DNA of 36,140 nucleotides from Myxococcota bacterium. Its GTDB lineage: Bacteria > Myxococcota > XYA12-FULL-58-9. The translations under genes were made by a program, and so were the position numbers. The stretch lies in NCBI GenBank assembly GCA_022703175.1, contig JAKLEG010000007.1:1-36140 (forward strand), in the 5' to 3' direction. The notes beneath the pieces were generated by a model, which was given only the letters and a program-made list of their open reading frames with translations, ran no database searches and had not been told where the DNA came from. This document shows, piece by piece, positions 7,324 through 15,290 of this stretch (position 1 is its first letter; each line of letters begins with the position of its first letter).

Positions 7324-8325
7324 ATGCAACGTACTCTCGTACTCTTTTTGGTTGGCTGTCTTCTCGTCGCCTGCGAGCCCAGCAAACGCCCGGTGGACCG
7401 CAGCCTCACGCTCGGTGCTTACACAACACCGCGCGAGGTGTACGGCAAGAAACTGATTCCAGGCTTCACCCAAGCCTGGAAGGTGAAGCACCAGGAAGAC
7501 GTGCATTTTCAGGAGTCGTATCTCGGTAGCGGTGCGCAAGCGCGGGCGATTGTGGGCGGTTTTGAAGCCGATGTCGCAGCGCTCTCACTGGCGCCCGACA
7601 TCATGACGCTCGTGAAAGCCGGGCTGGTCGAACCCACGTGGAGCCAGGGTTCGGTACAAGGCATGGTGTCGCAGTCGATCGTGGTGCTGGCGGTGCGCGC
7701 CGGCAACCCCAAGGGAATCAAGGATTGGGAGGATATCGCCAAGCCTGGCATCAACGTTGTGACGCCTAACGTCCGCACCTCCGGAGGTGCGATGTGGAAT
7801 ATCGCGGCTATCTATGGCGCCGTGCTGCGGGGCAAGACCTCGCTCGCGGCCGACAAGGCCTCCGCTTCCGACCTGATGAAGAGGATATTGGCGAATGTGA
7901 GCGTCATGGACAAAGGTGCTCGCGAATCGCTCATCACGTTCGAGCAAGGCGTCGGTGACGTCGCGATTACCTATGAAAACGAAGTGATCGCGGCCAAGCG
8001 TGCTGGACGTAGCTACGACTACGTGATTCCGCGTGCGACGCTGCTCATCGAAAACCCAGTGGCCATTGTGACCGCGGTAGCCAAGAAGCACGGCACGCTC
8101 GATTTGGCCCAAGAGTTTGTGGCCTATCTGAGCACTGCGGATGCCCAACGGGCGTTTGCCGAGTTTGGCTATCGTCCAGTGCTGGAGAGCGTCAAAGCGG
8201 AGCACCAGGCAAGTTTTCCGGCAGTGGAAGATCTGTTTACCGTGCGCGATTTGGGCGGTTGGGACACACTGCAGACCGAGCTGTTTCAACCTGGCGCGCT
8301 GTACGAGCAGGCCATCAAGAAGTGA
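7324..8325 (+). CDS. sbp: Sulfate/thiosulfate ABC transporter substrate-binding lipoprotein
   Basis: The 333-residue protein is the solute-binding part of a sulfate importer. The signal ends in LLVAC (Cys17), so it should be lipid-anchored, unlike the free periplasmic Sbp of enteric bacteria. The mature part shows the family pattern: LGAYTTPREVYGKKLIPGF, ESYLGSGAQARAI, DVAALSLAPDI, WEDIAKPGINVVTPNVRTSGGAMWN and a GDVAITYENEVIAAK segment. Length is normal for the family. The stop overlaps the GTG start of cysT by 4 bases, so the importer genes are translationally coupled. Thiosulfate or molybdate specificity cannot be excluded from sequence alone, but the CysT/CysW/CysA partners point to sulfate. 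Confidence 0.92.
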   Translation: MQRTLVLFLVGCLLVACEPSKRPVDRSLTLGAYTTPREVYGKKLIPGFTQAWKVKHQEDVHFQESYLGSGAQARAIVGGFEADVAALSLAPDIMTLVKAGLVEPTWSQGSVQGMVSQSIVVLAVRAGNPKGIKDWEDIAKPGINVVTPNVRTSGGAMWNIAAIYGAVLRGKTSLAADKASASDLMKRILANVSVMDKGARESLITFEQGVGDVAITYENEVIAAKRAGRSYDYVIPRATLLIENPVAIVTAVAKKHGTLDLAQEFVAYLSTADAQRAFAEFGYRPVLESVKAEHQASFPAVEDLFTVRDLGGWDTLQTELFQPGALYEQAIKK

Positions 8326-9167
8326 GTCCCGAGGCCGCACCCGCGGTGTTGCGGCCGGCCCGTCAGCCGCTGCCGTGGGATGAGTACCTACTGCGCGGCC
8401 TCTTTGGCGGCGAGCTTGTGCTCGTGGTGTTGGTGCCGCTTCTGGCGCTTTCCGCGCTGAGCTTGAATGGTGGTGTCACAGGTTTTGTGCGCGCCATCGT
8501 GGCGCCGACAGCGTTACGAGCCTTGTGGTTGACCCTCTGGACCTCGTTGTGCGCAGCCACGATCAACGCGTTGCTTGGGACGATGTTGGCGTGGGTGCTG
8601 ACCCGCTATCGCTTTTTTGGGCGCGGACTTTTAGCCAAGGTTATTGACCTGCCCTTTTCGTTGCCGACGCTCGTTGCTGGCGTGATGATTGTGGCGTTAT
8701 TGGGGCCACAATCGTGGTTGGGCAGCGTCCTCACCGCGATGGGGATGCCGATCGCCTATGCGGCGCCGGGTATTCTGATTGCGCTCTTGTTTGTGACGCT
8801 TCCCATCGTTGTGCGCGCGGTTGAGCCGGTGCTACTCGCGCTCGACCCCGCTGAAGAGGAGGCCGCGGCGATGCTGGGGGCCTCACGGTTGCAAACATTT
8901 CGACGCGTCATTTTTCCGAGCATTCGCGGTGCGGTGTTGACCGGCTCCATTCAAACCTTGGCGCGCGCGTTGGCTGAGTTCGGGGCCATCGTGGTTGTCT
9001 CTGGTAACATCGCGGGCCAAACGTTGATGGCGCCGGTGTACATCTACGGCGAGGTGGAGGGCGGCGAGCTGGGTGCTGCATCTGCCGTGTCTACGTTGTT
9101 GCTGTTGCTCGCGGTGGTGTTGCTGCTTTTACGCAAGTCGCTTGATACGCGGGTGCGTCGTGTCTGA
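8322..9167 (+). CDS. cysT: Sulfate ABC transporter permease CysT
   Basis: GTG 8322, overlapping the sbp stop as GTGA, is taken as start; an upstream ATG at 8259 would overlap sbp by 67 bases and add a 21-residue tail with no family counterpart. The 281-residue protein has about six hydrophobic segments, including LVLVVLVPLLALSALSL and IALLFVTLPIVVRAV. The cytoplasmic EAA loop, EEEAAAMLGASRLQTF, is where CysA docks. FSLPTLVAGVMI and the ALAEFGAIVVVSGNI motif are typical of CysT/CysU. Length matches the usual 275-280 residues. Its stop lies inside the cysW start region. Confidence 0.92.
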   Translation: MSPEAAPAVLRPARQPLPWDEYLLRGLFGGELVLVVLVPLLALSALSLNGGVTGFVRAIVAPTALRALWLTLWTSLCAATINALLGTMLAWVLTRYRFFGRGLLAKVIDLPFSLPTLVAGVMIVALLGPQSWLGSVLTAMGMPIAYAAPGILIALLFVTLPIVVRAVEPVLLALDPAEEEAAAMLGASRLQTFRRVIFPSIRGAVLTGSIQTLARALAEFGAIVVVSGNIAGQTLMAPVYIYGEVEGGELGAASAVSTLLLLLAVVLLLLRKSLDTRVRRV

Positions 9168-9987
9168 GGCGCCTGACCATCGTCAGGTACCGGTCGGCGG
9201 CGAGTGGGGCCTCGTCAGTGTGGCTGCTGGCTACGTGACACTGCTGGTGCTGGTACCGTTGGTCGCGCTGGCGGTGTCGGTGGTGCATACGGGAGTCGGA
9301 GCCGTATTGATCGAGCTTTGGCAGCCGGCGGCTCGTCAGGCGTGGCTTACGAGCCTGCTATTGGCAGCGATCGCGGTGCTTATCAACGCGCCGCTCGGCG
9401 TGATCGGCGGCTTGGTGTTGGTGCGCCATAAGTTCTGGGGGCGCCGGGTGTTAGACGTTCTCGTGGATTTGCCGCTGTCGGTGTCGCCGGTGATGAGTGG
9501 CTTGGCGATTATTGCGGTGTTCGGACGCGAAGGCTTCATGCGTCCAGTGTTGGATGTGTTATCGCTGCAAGTCACCTATGCCTTCCCGGCGTTGGTGATC
9601 GCCACGGTGTTTGTAACGCTCCCATTCGTGGTGCGCGAGGTGGGCTATGTGCTTACCGAGCTAGGCGATTCGGAGGAGCTTGCGGCCGCTACGTTGGGGG
9701 CTTCAAGCTGGCAGACTTTTTGGCGGGTGACGCTGCCGAAGATTCGCCGCGGCCTGGGTTATGGCTTGAGTCTGACGTTGGCGCGCGCGTTGGGGGAATT
9801 TGGCGCGGTGTTGATGGTGGGTGGTGCGATTGCCGGGAAGACCGGCACGGCCACCACGTTCATTTATGCGGCGTTTGAAGAGCGACGCGAGGGCGTGGCC
9901 TTTGGTTTGGCGCTGATGCTGGGGCTTGTGAGCGTCTTGGTGCTCACGGCGGTGGAGAGCCGTCATCGGGTAAGGAAACCGCTATGA
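9160..9987 (+). CDS. cysW: Sulfate ABC transporter permease CysW
   Basis: GTG 9160 overlaps the end of cysT by 8 bases; the longer frame from 9073 begins with a Cys-rich shadow of cysT and is rejected. The 275-residue product is homologous to CysT, with about six membrane segments. It carries the EAA-type loop [19 protein letters not shown] and the [20 protein letters not shown] motif, plus [16 protein letters not shown], typical of CysW. It forms the heterodimeric channel with CysT. The stop overlaps the cysA start as ATGA, which keeps the stoichiometry coupled. Confidence 0.92.
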   Translation: MSEAPDHRQVPVGGEWGLVSVAAGYVTLLVLVPLVALAVSVVHTGVGAVLIELWQPAARQAWLTSLLLAAIAVLINAPLGVIGGLVLVRHKFWGRRVLDVLVDLPLSVSPVMSGLAIIAVFGREGFMRPVLDVLSLQVTYAFPALVIATVFVTLPFVVREVGYVLTELGDSEELAAATLGASSWQTFWRVTLPKIRRGLGYGLSLTLARALGEFGAVLMVGGAIAGKTGTATTFIYAAFEERREGVAFGLALMLGLVSVLVLTAVESRHRVRKPL

Positions 9988-11024
9988 TTAAGGTCGAGCA
10001 TCTGCACAAGCGCTTCGGCGGCTTCGTCGCGGTGGATGACGTCAGCTTCGAGGTGGGCGCCGGGGAGCTCGTAGCCCTGCTTGGGCCTTCAGGCGGTGGC
10101 AAGAGCACAATTTTAAGGATTATCGCTGGGTTAGAGCAGGCCGATGCTGGTCAGGTGACCCTCGCGGGCGAGGTGGTCGATCACCTGCATGCGCGTGCGC
10201 GACGGATCGGCTTTGTGTTTCAGCACTATGCGTTATTCCGTCACATGACCGTGGCCCAAAACATCGCGTTCGGTCTGGCTGTGCGCAAAGCGCCACTGGA
10301 GGCACAAGCGCGGCGCGTGGATGAACTGTTGCACATCATTGGTTTGAACGGCTTAGGCGGACGCTATCCCGACGAGCTTTCCGGGGGGCAGCGGCAGCGT
10401 GTGGCCTTGGCCCGAGCGCTGGCGCCTGAACCCAAGCTGTTGCTTTTGGACGAGCCGTTTGGCGCCGTGGATGCCAAGGTGCGCGAGGAGCTGCGCCGGT
10501 GGTTGCGGCGCATGCATGACGATTTGCATGTCACGTCGATCTTTGTCACCCACGATCAAGAAGAAGCGTTCGCTCTTGCCGACCGCGTGGTGATTATTCA
10601 CAACGGACACTTGGAGCAAAACGGCGCGCCGCTGGAGATCCTCGATAACCCCAACTCTGAGTTTGTCGCGCGTTTTTTGGGCGAAGTGAACGTCTACGAT
10701 GCCACCGTAAAAAATGGCGAGGCCTGGGTGGGCAACGTGTTGCATGTGCCGGTGGCAGGTTACGAGGACGGCGACCGGCTGCGGTTGGTGGTGCGCGCCT
10801 ATGATTTGAAATTCTGGCGTGAAGACCCTGGGGTGGCCACCGTGAAGCGCGTACAGTTCTTCGGCGATCGCGCTCGTGTTGAGGCGGTGATGGATGACGG
10901 CCAAGCGATCTTCTCGCAGTTCCCGCGTCGCTCCAGCTTGCTCAAAGGCGTCGAAGCGGGCTGCCGCATCTTCATTGAAGTGACGTTGGCACGGGCGTAC
11001 CCGGTGGAGGCGGCCTCCGCCTAA
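9984..11024 (+). CDS. cysA: Sulfate/thiosulfate import ATP-binding protein CysA
   Basis: The 346-residue ABC ATPase drives the sulfate importer from the cytoplasmic face. Walker A is GPSGGGKST (about residues 35-43), the signature is [15 protein letters not shown], Walker B is [12 protein letters not shown] and the switch histidine lies in FVTHDQEEA. The first glycines of Walker A read SGGGKS in place of the common SGSGKT, which is allowed. After about residue 235 a C-terminal TOBE-like regulatory domain follows ([12 protein letters not shown] to the end). The ATG overlaps the cysW stop by 4 bases. It completes a full sbp-cysT-cysW-cysA importer. Confidence 0.94.
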   Translation: MIKVEHLHKRFGGFVAVDDVSFEVGAGELVALLGPSGGGKSTILRIIAGLEQADAGQVTLAGEVVDHLHARARRIGFVFQHYALFRHMTVAQNIAFGLAVRKAPLEAQARRVDELLHIIGLNGLGGRYPDELSGGQRQRVALARALAPEPKLLLLDEPFGAVDAKVREELRRWLRRMHDDLHVTSIFVTHDQEEAFALADRVVIIHNGHLEQNGAPLEILDNPNSEFVARFLGEVNVYDATVKNGEAWVGNVLHVPVAGYEDGDRLRLVVRAYDLKFWREDPGVATVKRVQFFGDRARVEAVMDDGQAIFSQFPRRSSLLKGVEAGCRIFIEVTLARAYPVEAASA

Positions 11025-11092
11025 GCCTCGCGGTACTTCGCCCGCAGCCCGCTGTTGACGTTACCTAGTAGGACATGTCAGGGAAGCGGCCG

Positions 11093-11359
11093 ATGACCAC
11101 GACCGACCCGTTTGCCGGCCTACGTGCGCAGTTGAACGAGAGCACCGATTGGCCCGCGCCGTACATGTTCAAGTGGGTAGCGCCTGCAGAGCTCGTGCCG
11201 CACATCGAGGCGCTGCTCGGGGGGGCCACGGTTTCAAAACGGTCCTCGAAAAACGGTCGCTACGTGGGGGTGACTGCTACCCTGACGATGCCCTCGGCCG
11301 ATGCCGTGATAGCCCTGTATGAACAGGTGGCCAAGCTGCCTGGCGTCTTGTCGTTATAG
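11093..11359 (+). CDS. DUF493/YbeD-like protein
   Basis: The 88-residue protein matches the small DUF493 (YbeD/ACT-like) family in its layout: DWPAPYMFKWVAPAE, then a short helix, KRSSKNGRYVGVTATLTMPSAD and a C-terminal LYEQVAKLPGVLSL. YbeD-type proteins are about 90 residues with an ACT-like fold; in enteric bacteria the gene sits next to lipB, but the biochemical role is not firmly known. Two starts are possible: ATG 11075 with AGGA only 2-3 nt away, or ATG 11093 with AGGGAAG at normal distance. The second is preferred. It follows cysA by 68 bases. Confidence 0.75.
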   Translation: MTTTDPFAGLRAQLNESTDWPAPYMFKWVAPAELVPHIEALLGGATVSKRSSKNGRYVGVTATLTMPSADAVIALYEQVAKLPGVLSL

Positions 11360-11460
11360 TTCGTTGTCCGACCGACGGCGGCGGTGCGACGTGGCTCGCC
11401 AGCTCGTTAGCGATTGGTTGACGTAGGCGCGCTTACGGGGTCGCGCGGAAGCGTAGGCGG

Positions 11461-11871
11461 CTAACTGTTGATACCTTCCGACCAACTCTTAATGGCTTTG
11501 CCCTCTAAATTGAATAGGCGCAGCTGTTGCGGATGCATCGTGCTGCGCCACGCGGTATCAAAATAGGCGCCGGCCAAGTAGCCCACCACCGTGTGATCGG
11601 TCGCAGAGCGATAGACTGAGTAAATCGCGGTCTTCACGTTGTTAACGACGGTCTTGCGGCCACGCACGGTCATGTGGCCGTGCTCCTTCGCTGCCATCTC
11701 GTTAAGCCACGCGCGCACACCACATCGGGCACGCGGATTTACCTCGTGCAGGCCGATCCAGGCCCCCCCTTCAGGTTCACGGATACCGGAGGCTGAAAAA
11801 TCCCAAACGAGGGCCTGCTCGGTGGTTTTACGTACACCTTGAGGGTGATGATTAGCAGCATGAATATGCAT
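11461..11871 (-). CDS. Orphan protein of unknown function
   Basis: I do not recognise this protein. ATG 11871 is chosen because GGGAG lies 8 nt upstream; the longer start at 11913 has no ribosome site and is only 1 nt from an inverted repeat. The 136-residue product has no signal peptide or membrane segment. It begins MHIHAANHH and contains WDFSASGIREPEGGAWIGLHEVN, a basic central part (TVRGRKTVVNNVKTAIYSVYRS) and ends in LFNLEGKAIKSWSEGINS. Cys is rare (one). It lies alone between two unrelated transcription units, and compact size and isolation would fit a recently gained gene, though base composition is not obviously different. Confidence 0.6.
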   Translation of the reverse strand: MHIHAANHHPQGVRKTTEQALVWDFSASGIREPEGGAWIGLHEVNPRARCGVRAWLNEMAAKEHGHMTVRGRKTVVNNVKTAIYSVYRSATDHTVVGYLAGAYFDTAWRSTMHPQQLRLFNLEGKAIKSWSEGINS

Positions 11872-11914
11872 GATCGTGGCTCCCAAAAACTTGGTTACCG
11901 TAAGTATCGACATG

Positions 11915-11936
11915 GTTGACTGTCAGTTGCGTCAAC
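11915..11936. promoter_or_regulatory. GTTGAC-N10-GTCAAC inverted repeat, possible operator
   Basis: A perfect 6-bp inverted repeat with a 10-base spacer lies 44 bases upstream of the orphan gene's preferred start. The size and symmetry fit a helix-turn-helix dimer site. No regulator gene is adjacent. Confidence 0.35.
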
Positions 11937-12030
11937 GGGTTGGGGCGTTGTCAGGAATTTTGATGGTTGTTTGTTTTTGTAAATAAAATCAATGAGTTGT
12001 CGTTATTGCCGTGGCTCAATATAGTGCCGG

Positions 12031-12825
12031 CTATCGCCCTGTCGGCGCGCACCCTTTCACGGTTGGGGGAGGCGCCGTTGGGGTTGGCCTCTGCGCTTGC
12101 GCCTCCCCTGTCATGGGCACGAATAGCACGTCGAAAGCAGTGCGCGTTACCAAGTCGTGCTCGGTCCGTTCGACCACCTTGAGTTCTTGGAATAGCTCGC
12201 CCACCGGAATCACCAAACGGCCGCCGATTTTGAGTTGCTGCAAGAGTGGCGCTGGAATTGTTTTTGGGGCTGCCGTGACGATGATGCCATCAAACGGTGC
12301 TTGTTCGGGCAGCCCGCCAAAGCCATCGCCGCAAATGACTTTGACGTTCTGATAGCCCAACGCTTGGAGCAGGGCGGCAGCCCGCATCGCCAACGCCGGG
12401 ACAATTTCTATGCTGTAGACCTGATGTACCAAGCGCGCGAGGACCGCGGCCTGGTAGCCTGAGCCTGTGCCGATCTCCAACACCACGGGGTCGGGTTGTC
12501 GCTGCAATAGCTCGGTCATCGCCGCCACGACATACGGCTGCGAAATGGTTTGCCCTAGGCCTATCGATAGTGGGTAATCTTGGTAGGCGTGCTCTTGGTA
12601 CGCCTGGGGTACGAAGCAATGCCGCGGTACCGCGCCCATGGCTTGCAGGACGCCGGGATCACGGATGCCCCGCGGCAGGAGTTGCTCCATCACCATCTGG
12701 GAGCGTTCGACCTGACGGGCAGCGGTCGGCACAGGGGCGCCAGGAGACGCGCTGGTCTCTGATGTGATGCCTGTGATCATCGTGAGCATCTCCCGGGCGC
12801 AGACATGGGCTTGCTGCGACCTCAT
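12031..12825 (-). CDS. pcm: Protein-L-isoaspartate O-methyltransferase
   Basis: The enzyme transfers a methyl group from S-adenosylmethionine to isoaspartyl residues, starting repair of aged proteins in the cytoplasm. The core begins at RQVERSQMVMEQLLPRGIRD, followed by RHCFVP, the SIGLGQTISQPYVVAAM motif, the SAM-binding VLEIGTGSGYQAAVLA, and DGIIVTAAPKTIP and GGRLVIPVG near the end. These cover the family over about 210 residues. The N-terminus is about 35 residues longer than usual and the C-terminus ends in a Pro/Thr-rich tail. ATG 12825 lies 8 nt after a perfect TATAAT; ATG 12780 with GGGAG 9 nt upstream is an equally reasonable start. Confidence 0.93.
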   Translation of the reverse strand: MRSQQAHVCAREMLTMITGITSETSASPGAPVPTAARQVERSQMVMEQLLPRGIRDPGVLQAMGAVPRHCFVPQAYQEHAYQDYPLSIGLGQTISQPYVVAAMTELLQRQPDPVVLEIGTGSGYQAAVLARLVHQVYSIEIVPALAMRAAALLQALGYQNVKVICGDGFGGLPEQAPFDGIIVTAAPKTIPAPLLQQLKIGGRLVIPVGELFQELKVVERTEHDLVTRTAFDVLFVPMTGEAQAQRPTPTAPPPTVKGCAPTGR

Positions 12826-12833
12826 CGCCTTGG

Positions 12834-12839
12834 ATTATA
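12834..12839 (-). promoter_or_regulatory. -10 element of the pcm promoter
   Basis: The minus strand reads TATAAT exactly, 8 nt before ATG 12825. The -35 region at 17-18 bases upstream is poor (CCGACG-like). Transcription would begin close to that ATG, giving a leaderless message or a 45-base leader for the start at 12780. Confidence 0.45.
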
Positions 12840-12880
12840 GACTCGCAGGCTGGCACGCGTCGGGGCCACTGCGACAAGCG

Positions 12881-12907
12881 CCAAGCTTGGTTCGAGCTGT
12901 CAAGCTT
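12881..12907. promoter_or_regulatory. Inverted repeat in the pcm / TonB-receptor intergenic region
   Basis: CCAAGCTTGG (12881-12890) is a perfect 10-bp palindrome, and AAGCTTG / CAAGCTT (12883-12889 and 12901-12907) form a 7-bp inverted repeat with an 11-base loop. It lies about 100 bases upstream of the receptor start. It may be an operator or hairpin; no known metal-regulator consensus such as a Fur box is visible. Confidence 0.3.
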
Positions 12908-12969
12908 ATGGGAGGACACTCTGAGTCAGCAGTAATTGCACCAAATACGCCGCTCAGGTGAATACCCGA

Positions 12970-12998
12970 TTGACCGTGGGCCCAGCGGTGCGCATAGA
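12970..12998 (+). promoter_or_regulatory. Candidate promoter of the TonB receptor operon
   Basis: TTGACC (12970-12975) and CATAGA (12993-12998) are separated by 17 bases. The -35 matches 5/6 and the -10 3/6. The -10 ends 9 nt before ATG 13008. An AGAGAG sequence usable as a ribosome site overlaps the -10 region. Confidence 0.4.
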
Positions 12999-13007
12999 GA
13001 GTGCTAA

Positions 13008-15290
13008 ATGATTTCAGGGGTGGGGGCTTGCGTGTTTGGCGCGATTTCATTCGTGCTCGCTGCAGATGACAGTGCGACTGCGGCTGGCGCCTATGAGACC
13101 GTCGTCACCGCGCCAACGGTGAGCGTCGAAGAACTCGACGACGAGCGTGCGACTAGCACCGTGTCGCGCAAAGAATTGGAGCGCCGCTTGCCGCGCTCGA
13201 CCCCGGACGCCTTGCGCTACGAACCCGGGGTATTCATTCAGCAATCAGGCCATGGGCAAGGCTCGGCATTCATTCGTGGGCTCACCGGGCAGCAGACGCT
13301 GATCTTGTTTGATGGCATTCGCGTCAATAATTCCACCTTTCGCCAAGGGCCGAACCAATATCTGTTCACGTTGGACCCGTACACGGTGCGTAGCATTGAG
13401 GTGCAGCGGGGCGGTGGCTCAACGCGTTGGGGCTCCGATGCCTTAGGCGGTGTGATCGATGCCCGTCCGATAGAGCCGACCTGGATCGAGACGGGGGCGC
13501 GGATCGAGCCGCGCTTGTTTGCTCGGGGCACCACCGCCGACTCCGAGCGCGGGGGGCGGGTGCAAGCAGATGCCAGCGGCAAGACGCCGTGGGGCAAGAC
13601 GGTGGGTTTTGTTGGTGGCCTGGGCGGCCGGCGAGTGGGGCTTTTGCACGGACCACCGGTGCTAAACCCCAACCCCAACACCGACGCGGGTGCGTTGCCG
13701 TGGGTGCCGGCTTATGAGGGGTATAACCCCCTCCTCGAATCTTACTCGGAGCAACCGAAGCTGCGCACCCAACTCGGAACCGGCTTCGACGAGCTCACCG
13801 CAGATGGCCGGTTGGTGCTGCGCCTGAGTGCGAACGAGGAACTGACCTTTGCGGGCTATCTCTATCGTGAATACGACGCGCCGCGCACCGACCAATGTCC
13901 ACCGCCGACCGGGCGTTACGACGAGTGCCTGACGTATGAAGAGCAGTTTCGTCATCTCACCTATGGCGCATGGGAGCGTCGCAATTTTGCCGGCATTGCG
14001 CGGGCGCGACTGACCGTGTCGTGGCAGCAACAACACGAGAAGCGGCGTTTGGATCTCACCTCGGGGAATCTGGTCGGCTATGGCCTCGACGACGTGAACA
14101 CGCTGGGGATAGCTGCACATGCCAACCTGCAGCCATGGGAGCTTTCAGCCGAGGCAAGTCTGCAACTGAGCGTGGGGGCCGATAGCTATCTGGATTGGCT
14201 TGGCTCGACAGCGACGCAAACCTACACCGATACCGGGGACGTCAGACGCGCCAGCCGCGGCCAGTATCTCGACGGCTCGCGCTACCTTTATGGGGGTGCC
14301 TATGTCGACCTGGTCGCCGACCTGGGGTCGATTTGGCGGGGCACGTTTGGCGTGCGGCCGGCATGGAGTCTCGCCGAGGCCTCGGGTGACCCGGAATCCG
14401 GCACGCAAGCGATTCACCGGCGCTGGTTTCCGGTCGTCGGTCACGCCGGCATCGCAGCGCAAGTGAACCCGCCATTGGCCGTGCTGTTTAATTACGACAA
14501 CTCCTTTCGGGCACCCAACCTGGATGACTTGACCTCGCGACAACAAACCGGGCCTGGCTTCCAGTTCGAGAATCCGAATCTCAGACCCGAGCGCGCCCAT
14601 ACCTTTGAGCTCGGCGGGCGCTGGCGTAGCCGGTGGCTTGTGGCCGACCTCTGGCTGTTTGAAACGTTGTTGCAGGACAACATTGTCAAAGTCGTGGACA
14701 ACGACGCCGTTTGTCCTGTGGAGACGCAGCAGTGCTCCTCCGCGACGTCGAAGATCACGCTTGTGAATGCCCCATCGACCTCCGAGATCCGGGGTGTCGA
14801 AGGGGCGGTAAAGCTGATTTTTCCAGGGCGCGTATCGCTGCGGGCCACGCTGGCCTACGCCCGGAGCGAAGGTCCGAGGGTGGGGGATGCGGTTGTTGGC
14901 GGTGAGGCCGCTACGCTTGGGAGTCGGGTGCCGCTGTCACGCACGCCGCCTGTCAACGGCACGGCCGAGCTGCAATGGACGCACAAAAGCGGCATCAGTG
15001 TGGGCTCCGCCTTGCAATGGGCCCGTACGCAAAAGCGGTTGGCCGCCGTCGACAATGCGGACGGTCGCATCCCCAAGTATGGTACGCCCGGTTTCGCGGT
15101 GGTTCATCTGCGCGGCAGCTACCGGCTCGGCCCCGAGCTCATGATAGCGGTGGTGTTGGAGAATCTCTTTGATTCTCCGTATCGATTCCACGGCTCAAGC
15201 GTCAATGGCGCGGGGCGTGGTTTGATTGTGCAATTGCAGGCGGCGCACGCTTTTGTGAGTCGTGATGAAACCCAAGGAGGGGAGTTCTAA
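13008..15290 (+). CDS. TonB-dependent outer-membrane receptor
   Basis: The 760-residue protein is a ligand-gated outer-membrane channel. Residues 1-19 form a Sec signal (MISGVGACVFGAISFVLAA). A TonB-box-like stretch (ETVVTAPT) follows near residue 30. The plug domain shows PDALRYEPGVFIQQSG, GSAFIRGLTGQQTLILFDGIRVNN, SIEVQRGGGSTRWGSDALGGVID. The rest is a 22-strand-type barrel with alternating aromatic strands, RAPNLDDLTS, NPNLRPERAHTFELG and ENLFDSPYRFHGSSVNGAGRG. Two extracellular loops carry Cys pairs (QCPPPTGRYDEC and CPVETQQC). The sequence ends in Phe. The pattern is nearest to BtuB/heme-type receptors, but the ligand cannot be assigned. The stop overlaps the lipoprotein start by one base. 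Confidence 0.93.
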   Translation: MISGVGACVFGAISFVLAADDSATAAGAYETVVTAPTVSVEELDDERATSTVSRKELERRLPRSTPDALRYEPGVFIQQSGHGQGSAFIRGLTGQQTLILFDGIRVNNSTFRQGPNQYLFTLDPYTVRSIEVQRGGGSTRWGSDALGGVIDARPIEPTWIETGARIEPRLFARGTTADSERGGRVQADASGKTPWGKTVGFVGGLGGRRVGLLHGPPVLNPNPNTDAGALPWVPAYEGYNPLLESYSEQPKLRTQLGTGFDELTADGRLVLRLSANEELTFAGYLYREYDAPRTDQCPPPTGRYDECLTYEEQFRHLTYGAWERRNFAGIARARLTVSWQQQHEKRRLDLTSGNLVGYGLDDVNTLGIAAHANLQPWELSAEASLQLSVGADSYLDWLGSTATQTYTDTGDVRRASRGQYLDGSRYLYGGAYVDLVADLGSIWRGTFGVRPAWSLAEASGDPESGTQAIHRRWFPVVGHAGIAAQVNPPLAVLFNYDNSFRAPNLDDLTSRQQTGPGFQFENPNLRPERAHTFELGGRWRSRWLVADLWLFETLLQDNIVKVVDNDAVCPVETQQCSSATSKITLVNAPSTSEIRGVEGAVKLIFPGRVSLRATLAYARSEGPRVGDAVVGGEAATLGSRVPLSRTPPVNGTAELQWTHKSGISVGSALQWARTQKRLAAVDNADGRIPKYGTPGFAVVHLRGSYRLGPELMIAVVLENLFDSPYRFHGSSVNGAGRGLIVQLQAAHAFVSRDETQGGEF

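Noticed and set aside
7585-8340. 251-aa minus-strand open frame
   Set aside because: It is entirely antisense to sbp, rich in His/Arg/Gln as expected for a high-GC shadow, with no motif.
12860-12960. Cobalamin riboswitch upstream of the TonB receptor
   Set aside because: GCCACTG, GGGAGG and a GAGTCAGCAG stretch occur in the right order, but the conserved core around CCCGCAACTGT and a real B12 box (GCCAGGAGACC-like) are missing.
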